DNA from: JACVRW01 sp963826165
GTDB lineage: Bacteria; Actinomycetota; Thermoleophilia; Solirubrobacterales; Thermoleophilaceae
Direction: 5' to 3'
NCBI GenBank assembly: GCA_963826165.1
Contig: CAWGWC010000016.1
Location: 248,001 to 312,000, forward strand
DNA: 64,000 nucleotides
Of this stretch, positions 52,208-61,292 are shown in pieces. The notes beneath the pieces are model-generated. The model did no database searches, was not told the DNA's origin, and saw only the letters and a program-made list of their open reading frames with translations. Position 1 is the stretch's first letter. Every line of letters starts with the position of its first letter. The position numbers and the translations under genes were made by a program.

Positions 52208-53704
52208 TCAGCCGTCGGCGAGCGCCACGGTCCCGCCGAGCACGCCGCTGTACAGGACCCCGCGCGGACTCAGCGTCAGCCCGGCGTAGTGGACGTTGAA
52301 GAGCCGGCCGGTTCCCAGCAGCCGCCGCCAGACCGTGCGGCCGCTGAAGAAGTCGATCGCCGTGAGATACCAGCGGTCGGGGCGACCCGCAGGCTTGGTG
52401 TAGAGGTAGATGAGCCCGTTGGCCAGCGACAGCTTCGGCACCGTGCTGGGGGAGATCTCGCGCGACTCCCACGCCGTGCGACAGCCCCTTCCGCCGCGGC
52501 GGATGTCCACCCTGGTCACGCCCGGCGCGGTGGTCTTGCCGTCCTCGACGGCGATGGGCGGCGGCGCGTAGCCGTAGTTGTTCTCGACGATCATGGACCG
52601 GCCGGTGGCGATGATCGAGTTCTCGGTGGCGCTCGCCCCCTTCTCGAATACGGCCTCCTCGCACACCTTGCGGCGCACCCCGCGGGGCAGACGGCGCTCA
52701 CGGCGCATCACCACCACCTGCATCGGGTCCGCGTTGTCGGTGATCGAGAGATGCCGGCGGCCCATCAGGGTGGGGGTGGTGCCGGAGCCGGCGTCGAACT
52801 GACCGGGCTTCTTGATCCCCACGTTGTCGTAGGGCACGCGCCAGCTGAGCTTCGGCCGACCTCGCGGGCCCGCGTCGAAGCGGTACTGGGCCGCGTCGGT
52901 GACCACGAACACGCCGCCGCTGTCGTCGACCGCGAAGGAGTTGCCGATCGCCTCGCCGGTCCGGCGCGTGCCGAGCACCCGCCCGCTGCCCCGGTCGATT
53001 GCTCCCACGATCCCGCGGTTGCGCGACACGAACCACAGCCGCCCGCCCCAGTCCGGCAGCGCGGAGTTGAGCTGCTCGTCGGCGGGCAGGACGCCGGTCA
53101 GATCGAAGGTCCGCACCCGCTGCCAGCTCCCGTCCCGGAAGGCCAGCGTGAGGATCTGCCGTCCGATCGAGACCACGGCCCGGTCCCTGTGATCCAGGTA
53201 GAAATAGGCGCCGCCGGTGGCCTCGAAGGGCGTCAGGCCGGGTGGGATCACACGATCGGGCAGCTGGATCTGATCGATGGTGTCGAGCGTGCGCGGGTTC
53301 ATCAGGCGCAGGTAGACGGAGGCCGCCGTGACGCACGTGGTGACCAGCCGGCCACGGCGGTCGAACGCGATGGTGATGCCGCACGAGCCGAGCCCGATCG
53401 GCCCGCCGAAGAACTGGGAGAACGTGCGGGTGCGGCGGCCCAGCGGTCCCGGCGTGCGGTAGGTGTCGGTCTGGTACGCGTCGTTGTGGACGTTCGAGCG
53501 CCCGTTGGCGGCCATATAGGGATGGCGCGGCACCCTCGGCGCCCTGACCGGGCGCGGCTGAGCCACGCGGCCACTGAACGTGTCGAGCCCGGCGACCTCC
53601 GCCGGATCCTGCGGGATGGGCGGCGCGGCCGCCGCGAGCGCGGGCGCCGCGAGTGCGGCGCAGCAGGCCACCAGGGAGAGGCGGAGGGCCAGACGTGCGG
53701 TCAC
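52208..53704 (-). CDS. Secreted beta-propeller-like protein, unknown function
   Basis: 498 residues with a signal peptide (1-26). The mature part alternates beta strands and Gly/Asp turns with repeats such as GRLWFVSRNRGIVGAIDRGSGRVLG, SFAVDDSGGVFVVTDAAQYRF and ATGGAYFYLDHRDRAVVSI, which look like PQQ or NHL-type propeller blades. Cysteines at GSCGITIAF and VCEEAVF may pair. No catalytic motif seen. Head-to-head with the quinone oxidoreductase gene at 53752. Confidence 0.75.
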   Translation of the reverse strand: MTARLALRLSLVACCAALAAPALAAAAPPIPQDPAEVAGLDTFSGRVAQPRPVRAPRVPRHPYMAANGRSNVHNDAYQTDTYRTPGPLGRRTRTFSQFFGGPIGLGSCGITIAFDRRGRLVTTCVTAASVYLRLMNPRTLDTIDQIQLPDRVIPPGLTPFEATGGAYFYLDHRDRAVVSIGRQILTLAFRDGSWQRVRTFDLTGVLPADEQLNSALPDWGGRLWFVSRNRGIVGAIDRGSGRVLGTRRTGEAIGNSFAVDDSGGVFVVTDAAQYRFDAGPRGRPKLSWRVPYDNVGIKKPGQFDAGSGTTPTLMGRRHLSITDNADPMQVVVMRRERRLPRGVRRKVCEEAVFEKGASATENSIIATGRSMIVENNYGYAPPPIAVEDGKTTAPGVTRVDIRRGGRGCRTAWESREISPSTVPKLSLANGLIYLYTKPAGRPDRWYLTAIDFFSGRTVWRRLLGTGRLFNVHYAGLTLSPRGVLYSGVLGGTVALADG

Positions 53705-53751
53705 AGGCGCAACCTAACCGCTCACTCGGGCACGGGTAGTGTGCCGCGCCC

Positions 53752-54744
53752 ATGAGAGCCATCCAGATAGCCGAGCTGAGCGGACCGAGCGAGGCACTCC
53801 GCGAGGTCGAGCTGCCCACGCCCGAGCCCTCGCACATGCTCACGCCGGGCAGCGGCGTGGTGGTGAACGTGCACGCCGCGGGGGTGTCGTTCCCGGAGGT
53901 GCTCCAGACTCGCGGCGAGTACCAGGTCAAGCCCGAGTTGCCCTTCGTGCCCGGCTCGGAGGTGGCGGGCACCGTGGCCGGCGCGTCGGCCGACTCGGCC
54001 TTCAGCGAGGGCGATCGGGTGGCCGCCTTCTGCATGCTGGGCGGCTTCGCCGAGGCGGCGGTGGCCCCCGAGTGGCTGACCTTCGCGCTGCCCGACGGCC
54101 TCGACTTCGCCCAGGGCGCGAGCCTCGTCCTCAACTACCACACGGCGTGGTTTGCGCTCGTGACCCGCGGGCGCTTCGCCAAGGGCGAGACGGTGCTCGT
54201 GCACGGCGCCGCGGGTGGGGTGGGCACGGCGGCGATCCAGGTGGCCAAGGGCCTCGGCGGGCGCGCCATCGCCGTGGTCTCCACCGACGACAAGGAGCGC
54301 GTGGCCCGCGAGGCCGGCGCCGACGAGGTGGTGCGCGCCGACGGCGCGTGGAAGGACGAGGCCAAGGACCTCTCCGGCGGCGGCGTGGACGTGGTGATCG
54401 ACCCGGTGGGCGGCGACCGCTTCACCGACAGCCTGCGCTCGCTCGGAGAAGGGGGCCGCTGCGTGGTGGTGGGCTTCACCGGCGGCTCGATCCCCGAGGT
54501 GCGGGTCAACCGGCTGCTGCTCAACAACATCGAGGTCGTGGGCGCCGGCTGGGGCGCCTACGTGATGGGCAAGCCCGAGGTCAACCGCGAGATCGGAGCC
54601 GAGATCGGCCGCCTCGCCGCGGACGGCTTCGTCCGTCCGATCGTGGGCGCGCGCTTCCCGCTCGAGCGGGCGGCCGACGCTCTCGAGCTGATCGACTCGC
54701 GCGGCGCCACCGGCAAGGTGGTGCTCGAGCTGCGTCCGGACTGA
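53752..54744 (+). CDS. NADPH:quinone oxidoreductase-type dehydrogenase (zinc-less MDR)
   Basis: 330-residue medium-chain reductase. GroES-like N-terminus (GSGVVVNVHAAGVSFPEVLQTRGEYQ, PFVPGSEVAGTV), NAD(P) motif VLVHGAAGGVGTAAIQVAKGLG near 150, and C-terminal GKVVLELRPD. Zinc ligands of alcohol dehydrogenases are missing, as in the QorA group. Predicted to reduce quinones or enones with NADPH. Monocistronic, convergent with the SGNH hydrolase. Confidence 0.88.
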   Translation: MRAIQIAELSGPSEALREVELPTPEPSHMLTPGSGVVVNVHAAGVSFPEVLQTRGEYQVKPELPFVPGSEVAGTVAGASADSAFSEGDRVAAFCMLGGFAEAAVAPEWLTFALPDGLDFAQGASLVLNYHTAWFALVTRGRFAKGETVLVHGAAGGVGTAAIQVAKGLGGRAIAVVSTDDKERVAREAGADEVVRADGAWKDEAKDLSGGGVDVVIDPVGGDRFTDSLRSLGEGGRCVVVGFTGGSIPEVRVNRLLLNNIEVVGAGWGAYVMGKPEVNREIGAEIGRLAADGFVRPIVGARFPLERAADALELIDSRGATGKVVLELRPD

Positions 54745-54753
54745 CCCGGCGGC

Positions 54754-55536
54754 CTACTCGGGGCGCACCGACTCCAGCTGCGGCCGCTTGGCCGGCCGGC
54801 CGTCGCCCGAAGACACGCCGCGGGCGCGCCGTATCAGCCAGGGGGCCAGGTGAACCCGGGCCCAATGGAGGTCCTCGGCCAGCGCCCGCCGCCGCGACAC
54901 CGCGCCCGCCGGCGGAAGTGGCTGAGCCCAGTCCGCGCCCGCTCCGGGCAGGTTCAGCTTCTGGGAGAAGGCGTCGGCGATGCGCACGTGGCCGTCGGAG
55001 TTGGCGTGCAGGCGATCCGGGTGCCAGAGACGGCGATCGGGCGGCGCGCCGTCGCGCTCGAAGTCCACCACGAGCGCCCCGTGGCGTGCCGACATCTCGC
55101 GCAGCCGCTCGTTGAAGGCAAACACCCGGCGCCGGGCCACGCGAGCCAGCGCGTTGGCGGGGACGGGATCGGGGAAGGCCATGGTCACGACCGTGGCACC
55201 GGTCTCTCTGAGCGCACCGATCATGGCCTCCAGGTGGCCCGCGATCACGTCGAGGTCGCACTGGGGACGAAGCGTGTCGTTAAGTCCCGCCACCACGGTC
55301 GCGAGATCCGGCTCGAGAGCCAGCGCGAGATCCAGCTGCTCCTCGCGCACCTGCCGGGCCAGCTTGCCCCGCACCGCCAGGTTGGCGTAGCCGAGCTCCG
55401 GGTTCTCACCGGCCAGTCGTTGCGCGAGCCGGTCGGCCCAGCCGCGGTAGCCGCGGCCGTCCTCGTAGGGATCCTCCAGCCCCTCGGTGGTGCTGTCGCC
55501 AATCGCCACGTAACGCGAATAGGCCATCTGACCCAT
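54754..55536 (-). CDS. SGNH/GDSL hydrolase
   Basis: A 260-residue esterase-like protein. Start at ATG 55536 (MGQMAYSRYV) or 55527 (MAYSRYV); the track-like start at 55566 would overlap the divergent HAD gene. Catalytic blocks: IGDSTTEG (block I, Ser) near 13, Gly in AVRGKLA, NDT (block III, GLNDT) and the DRLHAN (block V, Asp-x-x-His) near 175. No signal peptide, so it should be cytosolic. Substrate unknown. Confidence 0.85.
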   Translation of the reverse strand: MGQMAYSRYVAIGDSTTEGLEDPYEDGRGYRGWADRLAQRLAGENPELGYANLAVRGKLARQVREEQLDLALALEPDLATVVAGLNDTLRPQCDLDVIAGHLEAMIGALRETGATVVTMAFPDPVPANALARVARRRVFAFNERLREMSARHGALVVDFERDGAPPDRRLWHPDRLHANSDGHVRIADAFSQKLNLPGAGADWAQPLPPAGAVSRRRALAEDLHWARVHLAPWLIRRARGVSSGDGRPAKRPQLESVRPE

Positions 55537-55565
55537 ATCTAGCACGACCCGTACTCTGCGGGCCA

Positions 55566-56345
55566 ATGCCGAAGCGCGAGATTCACTCCTGGCTGATGGA
55601 CATGGACGGTGTGCTCGTGCGCGAGGAGCATCCCGTGCCCGGCGCTCAGGAGTTCCTCGCCCGCCTCACCGAGCGCGAGGTGCCCTTTCTCGTTCTCACC
55701 AACAACTCGATCTACACGCGCCGAGACCTGGCGGCCCGGCTGCGCCGCAGCGGGCTGGAGATCCCCGAGGAGGCGATCTGGACGTCGGCGCTCGCCACGG
55801 GCGGCTTCCTCGACAGCCAGCGGCCCGGCGGCTCGGCGTTCGTGATCGGCGAGGCCGGCCTCACCACCGCGCTGCACGAGCACGGCTACACGCTCACCGA
55901 GCGCGACCCCGACTACGTGGTGCTGGGCGAGACCCGCACCTACAGCTTCGAGCGCATCACGCGGGCGATCCGCCTGATCGACGCCGGCGCGCGCTTCATC
56001 GCCACCAACCCCGACACCGTCGGCCCCTCGCCCGACGGGTCGCTGCCGGCCACCGGGTCTGTGGCGGCGCTGATCAGCCGGGCCACCGGCGTCGATCCCT
56101 ACTACGTGGGCAAGCCCAACCCGCTGATGATGCGCTCGGCCCTGAACGCCATCGACGCGCACTCGGAGACCACGGCGATGATCGGCGACCGCATGGACAC
56201 CGACATAGTGGCCGGCCTCGAAGCCGGCCTCGAGACGATCCTGGTCCTCACCGGCGTCACCGTCCGCGGGGACACCGACCGCCATCCCTTCCTGCCCTCA
56301 CGCATCGTGGAGTCGGTGGCGGAGCTCGTGGAGGAGATCGGATGA
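55566..56345 (+). CDS. HAD-IIA family phosphatase (NagD-like)
   Basis: 259 residues. HAD motif I DMDGVLV (nucleophile Asp) at 12-18, motif II LTNNS near 45, a C2A cap, motif III K in YVGKPNP near 180, motif IV GDRMDTDI near 200. These enzymes dephosphorylate sugar or nucleotide monophosphates. Its stop overlaps the start of the CapA-like gene (ATGA). Confidence 0.9.
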   Translation: MPKREIHSWLMDMDGVLVREEHPVPGAQEFLARLTEREVPFLVLTNNSIYTRRDLAARLRRSGLEIPEEAIWTSALATGGFLDSQRPGGSAFVIGEAGLTTALHEHGYTLTERDPDYVVLGETRTYSFERITRAIRLIDAGARFIATNPDTVGPSPDGSLPATGSVAALISRATGVDPYYVGKPNPLMMRSALNAIDAHSETTAMIGDRMDTDIVAGLEAGLETILVLTGVTVRGDTDRHPFLPSRIVESVAELVEEIG

Positions 56346-57541
56346 GGACGCGGGCGCGGATGCCCCGAGCGGCCTTGATCGGTGCGGGCGTTGCGCTGCT
56401 GGGCGCGACCTCGGCCGAGGCTCAGACTCCCCTTCCTCCGCCTCTGCTCGAACTGGACGGCCCGCGCGTGGTGGCCACGGGGACGGGCTTCGCGCTCACG
56501 GGACGCGGGGCGCCGCCCTCCACGCGGGTGGCCATCGAGATCGCCCTCGACGGGCGGTGGCGCGCGCTGGCCGGCGCCGCGGCCGACGATATCGGCGCCT
56601 TCCGGCGCCGCGTCAGGCCCAAGCAGGCGCGACGGCGCTACCTCCTGCGAGCGCGCTCGGCCGACGGCCGCCTGTCGAAGCGCCTCACCGTCCGCTCGCG
56701 CAACGTGTCGCTGGCGTCGGTGGGCGACATCAACCTGGGCAACGGGCCGGGGGTCTACATCAACCAGTTCGGCGTGCGCTATCCGTGGACCAGCGTGGCC
56801 CCGGCCCTGCGGCGGGCCGACGTGGCCTTCGGCAACCTCGAGTGCGCCGTCTCCAACCGCGGCGCGCCCGTGCCCAAGCAGTTCAACTTCCGTGGCAGGC
56901 CGTCGGCTCTGCGGGCGATGGCCACCTTCGCCGGCTTCGACGTACTCAACCTGGCCAACAACCACGTGGGCGACTACGGCACCACCGCACTGCTCGACAC
57001 CGTCAAGCTCACGCGGAGCTTCGGCATGAGCGCGGTGGGCGCGGGCGGGAGCCTCGCGTCGGCCTCCGAGCCGCGGGTGGTCGAGCGGCTGGGACTGAAG
57101 ATCGCCTTCGTCGGCTTCTCGGACATCCTGCCCGCCTCGTTCTTCGCCGGCCCCGACCGCGCCGGAACCCAGCAGGCCACATCCGAGAACATCGCCAGCA
57201 GCGTGAGCCGGGCGCGGCGGCGAGCGGACGTGGTGATCGCCACCTTCCACTGGGGCGTGGAGCGCGCGACGACGGAGAACGCCCGCCAGCGCGGCTTCGC
57301 CTCACAGGCCATCGCCGCCGGCGCGGATGCGGTGATCGGCGCGCACCCGCACGTGCTCCAGCCGATCCGGCGCAACGGCCGGCGGGTGGTGGCCTACAGC
57401 CTCGGCAACTTCGTGTTCGGCGCGGGCTCGCCGGGCACGAGCCGCACCGGCATCCTCGAGCTCGGCCTATCCGCTCGTGGAGTGGAGAGAACTCGCTTCC
57501 GCCGTGCGGTGATCTCGGGCACCCGACCCATCCTCCGCTGA
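56342..57541 (+). CDS. CapA-family (PGA synthesis-type) secreted metallophosphatase-like protein
   Basis: 399 residues: signal peptide (1-28), an N-terminal beta-sandwich-like segment (about 40-130), then a PGA_cap/CapA domain with LASVGDINLG near 137, FGNLECAVSN, FNFRGRP, LNLANNHVGDYG and ADAVIGAHPHVLQPI plus YSLGNFVFG, the usual calcineurin-like metal motifs. Members are linked to capsule poly-gamma-glutamate or act as phosphoesterases. Its 3-prime end overlaps the GMC gene by 75 bases on the other strand. Confidence 0.88.
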   Translation: MRTRARMPRAALIGAGVALLGATSAEAQTPLPPPLLELDGPRVVATGTGFALTGRGAPPSTRVAIEIALDGRWRALAGAAADDIGAFRRRVRPKQARRRYLLRARSADGRLSKRLTVRSRNVSLASVGDINLGNGPGVYINQFGVRYPWTSVAPALRRADVAFGNLECAVSNRGAPVPKQFNFRGRPSALRAMATFAGFDVLNLANNHVGDYGTTALLDTVKLTRSFGMSAVGAGGSLASASEPRVVERLGLKIAFVGFSDILPASFFAGPDRAGTQQATSENIASSVSRARRRADVVIATFHWGVERATTENARQRGFASQAIAAGADAVIGAHPHVLQPIRRNGRRVVAYSLGNFVFGAGSPGTSRTGILELGLSARGVERTRFRRAVISGTRPILR

Positions 57542-59203
57542 GCCCGCCCCCGGCCGGTGGCGATACCACTCGGTGGTCTCCGCCGGCAGCGGAGCGTTGC
57601 CGAGGACCATGTCCGCCGCCTTCTCGGCCACCATCATCACCGGCGCGTAGATGTTCCCGTTGGTGACGTAGGGGAACACCGACGCGTCGACCACGCGCAG
57701 GCCATCGAGCCCGTGCACGCGCAGCGAGTCGGGGTCGGTCACGGCCAGTTCGTCGTCGCCCATGCGGCAGGTGCAGGACGGGTGGAGCGCCGTCTCGGCG
57801 TCGTGCGCCACCCAGTCGAGGATCTGCTCGTCGCTCTCCACCTCCTTGCCCGGGGACAGCTCACCGCCGTCGAAGGGAGCGAAGGACGGCTGCGAGAGAA
57901 TCTTGCGGGTCACCCGGATCGCCTCGATCCATTCGCGCCGGTCATTGCCGGTCGAGAGGTAGTTGAAGCGAAGGGCCGGGTGCTTGCGAGGATCGCTCGA
58001 CACGGCCTTGCACGTGCCGCGCACGTCCGAGTACATCGGACCCACGTGCACCTGGTAGCCGTGGCCGCCGCCGCCCTCCGGCACCGTCCCGTCGTAGCGG
58101 ACCGCAATCGGCAGGAAGTGGTACATCAGGTTCGGCCACTCCACGTCGTCGTTGCTGCGCGCGAAACCGCCGGCCTCGAAGTGGTTGGTGGCGCCCGGCC
58201 CCGACTTGCGCAGCAGCCACTCGAGGCCTACCTTGGGTCGGTTCTGCATCTTGAAGTAGGGGGCCATCGACACCGGCTGCGTGGAGCTGTGCTGGACGTA
58301 CACCTCGAGATGGTCCTGCAGGTTCTCCCCCACCCCCGGCAGATCGTGCACCGGGGAAATCCCGATCGAGCGCACGTCGGCGGCGGCGCCCACGCCCGAC
58401 AGCTGGAGCAGCTGAGGCGAGTTGATCGCGCCGCCGCAGAGGATCACCTCGGCCCCGCGGGCCTGATGGGTGCGCCGGCCGCGCGCGTACTCGACCCCCA
58501 CCGCACGCTTGCCCTCGAACAGGATCCGGGTGGCCAGCGCGAAGGTCTCGACGTCGAGGTTGGGCCTGTCCATCACGGGGTGCAGGTACGCCCTCGCCGC
58601 GGACAGGCGCTTGCCGTCGTGGACGTTGCGGTCGAACGCCGCGAAGCCCTCCTGGCGATAGCCGTTCACGTCCTCGGTGAGCGAATAGCCGGCCTCCTGC
58701 ACCGCGCCGAAGAAGGCGTCGAACAGCGGCCCCCGGGCGGGGCCGCGTTCGAGCACGAGCGGGCCGGAGTGGCCGCGGAAGGGGTCGTCGGCCCGTGCCG
58801 CCAGGCAGTTCTCCATGCGCTTGAAGTAGGGCAGGCAGTGGGCGTAGTCCCAGCTGTCCATGCCCTCGCCCGACGCCCAGCGCTCGTAGTCCATCGGGTT
58901 GCCGCGTTGGAAGATCATCCCGTTGATGCTGCTCGAGCCCCCGAGCACCTTCCCGCGCGCGTGGAACACACGGCGGCCGTTCATATGGGGCTCGGGCTCG
59001 GACTCGTAGCGCCAGTCGTAGAAGCGGCTGCCGATCGGAAACGCCAGCGCGGCCGGCATGTGGATGAAGACGTCGAGCGACCAATCCGGGCGCCCGGCCT
59101 CCAGCACGAGGACCTTGTTGGAGGGGTCGGCCGAGAGGCGGTTGGCGAGAGCGCATCCCGCCGAGCCGCCGCCGACGATGACGAAGTCGTAGTGAGCGTT
59201 CAT
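57467..59203 (-). CDS. betA: Choline dehydrogenase-type GMC flavoprotein
   Basis: 578-residue FAD-dependent GMC oxidoreductase, most like BetA, oxidising choline to betaine aldehyde and betaine. FAD motif VIVGGGSAGCALANRLS at 9-25, GMC signature 1 (HARGKVLGGSSSINGMIF) near 80, signature 2 (GAINSPQLLQLSGVG) near 257, and the C-terminal catalytic His in SCTCRMG / VTNGNIYAPVMM. A proline-poor C-terminal tail of about 35 residues is extra. First in a region whose other genes handle methylated amines. Overlaps the PhyH gene start region by 4 bases (59200-59203). Confidence 0.85.
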   Translation of the reverse strand: MNAHYDFVIVGGGSAGCALANRLSADPSNKVLVLEAGRPDWSLDVFIHMPAALAFPIGSRFYDWRYESEPEPHMNGRRVFHARGKVLGGSSSINGMIFQRGNPMDYERWASGEGMDSWDYAHCLPYFKRMENCLAARADDPFRGHSGPLVLERGPARGPLFDAFFGAVQEAGYSLTEDVNGYRQEGFAAFDRNVHDGKRLSAARAYLHPVMDRPNLDVETFALATRILFEGKRAVGVEYARGRRTHQARGAEVILCGGAINSPQLLQLSGVGAAADVRSIGISPVHDLPGVGENLQDHLEVYVQHSSTQPVSMAPYFKMQNRPKVGLEWLLRKSGPGATNHFEAGGFARSNDDVEWPNLMYHFLPIAVRYDGTVPEGGGGHGYQVHVGPMYSDVRGTCKAVSSDPRKHPALRFNYLSTGNDRREWIEAIRVTRKILSQPSFAPFDGGELSPGKEVESDEQILDWVAHDAETALHPSCTCRMGDDELAVTDPDSLRVHGLDGLRVVDASVFPYVTNGNIYAPVMMVAEKAADMVLGNAPLPAETTEWYRHRPGAGSAEDGSGARDHRTAEASSLHSTSG

Positions 59204-60027
59204 GCGGATCCCTCCTCGGGTCCTCGACGCGAATACCGCGCATCATCTCCATTGAGCGGCTCGCCGTCCACCATCGAGCGAAACCAGTAGCGCGGCGTGA
59301 CGGGAGCGTGCCCGTCGAGATCGGGTGCCCCGCGCCCCAGCTCGAGATCATCGCGGTTGACCGTTCGGAGCTCGGCGCTCACGCGGGTGTCGCTCGACGT
59401 GTTGGGCACGCTCGCATGGAGGTGGGCTCCGGAGAAGCAGAGCAGATCGCCGGGGTCCATCACCATCCGAAGCTCCGAGCCGGTCGCCACGGGCTCGCTC
59501 GGCTCGGGAACGATCGCGACGGGCTTGCCCGCCCGGCGGAGCTGGCGGACCTCGGAGAGGTCCCAGTCGGCGCTCGTGTTGGCGAGCGGCTTCGACCAGT
59601 ACTCGGGATAGAAGGCGATCGTGCGCTCTTCGCTGAGCGGGCGCAGCGGCAGCCACCAGTTCGCCTGGCAGAGCAGGTTGGACCCCCAGGTGTCACGGTG
59701 GAAGCCGATTGTCCCCACGCGGCGCTCGGAGGCCGGCGGGACGATTCGCAGCTGAAGCCTGTCCCAGTACGTGCGGGCCGCCGGCACGCCCACCTGCTCG
59801 AGCGCCGTACGCATCAGGCGCTCGATACGGGGGTCCTCGGCGAAGCGGCTCTGGAGATCTCCGATCGCTTCCTCGGCAGGCGCCTGAGGGATCAGTTCCT
59901 CGCCCACGCTGACCGCCTCAATGAGCGCGGGGACCTGCTTGAACACCAGCAGGTCCCCGTGGAAGATCAGATCGCCTCGCCGCCCCTCGTCGAGCGGGCC
60001 GGATAGAAGGTGGACGGCGGTGCTCAG
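59200..60027 (-). CDS. PhyH-type 2-oxoglutarate/Fe(II) dioxygenase
   Basis: 275 residues. Iron motif HxD as GFHRDTWGSN near 110, later His in FSGAHLHASVPNT and Arg in the DTRVSAELRTV strand (2-oxoglutarate). Substrate likely a methylated amine or carnitine-like compound by context; this is inference. No ATG, GTG or TTG is found near the expected N-terminus; CTG at 60027 overlaps the upstream stop as CTGA, so I use it. The next internal start would remove about 20 residues. Confidence 0.8.
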   Translation of the reverse strand: MSTAVHLLSGPLDEGRRGDLIFHGDLLVFKQVPALIEAVSVGEELIPQAPAEEAIGDLQSRFAEDPRIERLMRTALEQVGVPAARTYWDRLQLRIVPPASERRVGTIGFHRDTWGSNLLCQANWWLPLRPLSEERTIAFYPEYWSKPLANTSADWDLSEVRQLRRAGKPVAIVPEPSEPVATGSELRMVMDPGDLLCFSGAHLHASVPNTSSDTRVSAELRTVNRDDLELGRGAPDLDGHAPVTPRYWFRSMVDGEPLNGDDARYSRRGPEEGSA

Positions 60028-61229
60028 GAGGAATCTGCCGCGCCGGCTGTCAACTCCTGCTTGGGCGTCTCCTTCTCCGGGTCGACGAACGGCTTGGGCA
60101 CCACCACGGCGCCCACGGTCTCGTCGGGCTTCTCGATCTCGAACTCGGTGCCCAGCTCGGAGTGCTCGGTGGGCACCATCGCGAAGCCGATGTTCTTCTC
60201 GAGCGTCGGCGACCAGCAGGCCGAGGTGACCTCGCCGATGCGGCTCCCGCCCATGTGGACGGGGAACACGTCGATCATCGCGCCGTCGTTGAACGAGCCC
60301 AGGTTGCCGCCCTCGATCTCGACCCCGACCAGCTGGCGCTTGGGCCCGTCGGTCTTGATCTTGTGCAGTGCGTCCTTGCCGATGAAGTCCGCGCCCTGCT
60401 CGAGGTCGACCATCCAGTCGTAGCCCATGCCGACCTCGTACGGGTTGGTGTCGAACCACATGTCGCAGCCGAGCGCGAGGATGCCGCCCTCGATGCGGCG
60501 GATGTGGCACGGGCCGATCACCTCGAGGCCGTGGGGCTTGCCCGCCTCGAGCACGGCGTCCCAGAGGCGCATCCCGTTCTTCGACGCCTCATAGAGGTAG
60601 ATCTCGTAGCCGAGCTCCGACGTGTAGCCGGTGCGGGAGACCAGCACCCTCATTCCGTCGAGCTCGTACGCGCGCAGGAAGTAGTACGGGATCTCCAGGA
60701 TGCTGTCGCCGAACAGGTCGACCATCACGTCCTTGGACTTCGGCCCCTGAACCTGCAACGGCCCCACGTCGATCTCCTTCACCGTCACGTCGTAGTCCGA
60801 GCCGTGCGCCACGCCGCGCGCCCAGAGCTCCACGTCGCTGTCGGCCAGGGAGAGCCAGAAGCGGTTCTCCTCGACCCTCAGGAGCACCGGGTCGTTGATG
60901 ATCCCGCCGTCGGGCAGGGTGTTGAAGACGTACTTGCACTGCCCGACCTCGCACTTGTTGAGGTCGCGGGCGACGATCAGGTTGGTGAAGTCGAAGGCAT
61001 CGGGGCCGCTGATCTCGATCTGGCGCTCGGCGCCACCCACGTCCCACAGCGTCACGCCGTTCAGGAGATGCCAGTACTCCTCCACCGGGTCGCCGTAGTG
61101 GCGCGGGTGGTAGCGGTGGTTGTAGGTGCTGTAGAGCTGCACGCCGTGGCGGCGCGACGCGTAGAAGTACGGCGACTTCTTGATCCGCGGGTAGAGCAGG
61201 ATCCCGGGGTTCTCGTTCACCTGTGCCAA
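60024..61229 (-). CDS. GcvT/DmdA-family tetrahydrofolate-dependent methyltransferase
   Basis: 401 residues of the aminomethyltransferase fold. Typical phrases: HLLNGVTLWDVGGAERQIEI, CKYVFNTLPDGGIINDPVLLR, SRTGYTSELGYEIYL, ALGCDMWFDTNPYEVGMG and the C-terminal barrel (GSRIGEVTSACWSP). Overall it is closer to DmdA (DMSP demethylase)-like proteins than to GcvT of the glycine cleavage system, but DmdA activity cannot be claimed. The start is TTG at 61229 with AGAGGAG about 10 bases upstream; the nearby ATG is out of frame. An operator palindrome lies 37 bases upstream. Confidence 0.82.
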   Translation of the reverse strand: MAQVNENPGILLYPRIKKSPYFYASRRHGVQLYSTYNHRYHPRHYGDPVEEYWHLLNGVTLWDVGGAERQIEISGPDAFDFTNLIVARDLNKCEVGQCKYVFNTLPDGGIINDPVLLRVEENRFWLSLADSDVELWARGVAHGSDYDVTVKEIDVGPLQVQGPKSKDVMVDLFGDSILEIPYYFLRAYELDGMRVLVSRTGYTSELGYEIYLYEASKNGMRLWDAVLEAGKPHGLEVIGPCHIRRIEGGILALGCDMWFDTNPYEVGMGYDWMVDLEQGADFIGKDALHKIKTDGPKRQLVGVEIEGGNLGSFNDGAMIDVFPVHMGGSRIGEVTSACWSPTLEKNIGFAMVPTEHSELGTEFEIEKPDETVGAVVVPKPFVDPEKETPKQELTAGAADSS

Positions 61230-61265
61230 GGCGCCATCTCCTCTTTCGGTTCGCGTCAGGTTGCC

Positions 61266-61275
61266 TGATATATCA
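61266..61275. promoter_or_regulatory. Operator palindrome TGATATATCA (site 1)
   Basis: Perfect 10-bp palindrome 37 bases upstream of the methyltransferase start. On the minus strand it reads TTGATATATCAGG. The same core occurs at 62063-62072; no such AT-rich 10-mer is expected by chance twice in 800 bases of 70 percent GC DNA. Confidence 0.7.
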
Positions 61276-61292
61276 AGCGGCAGGGTGGCGGG

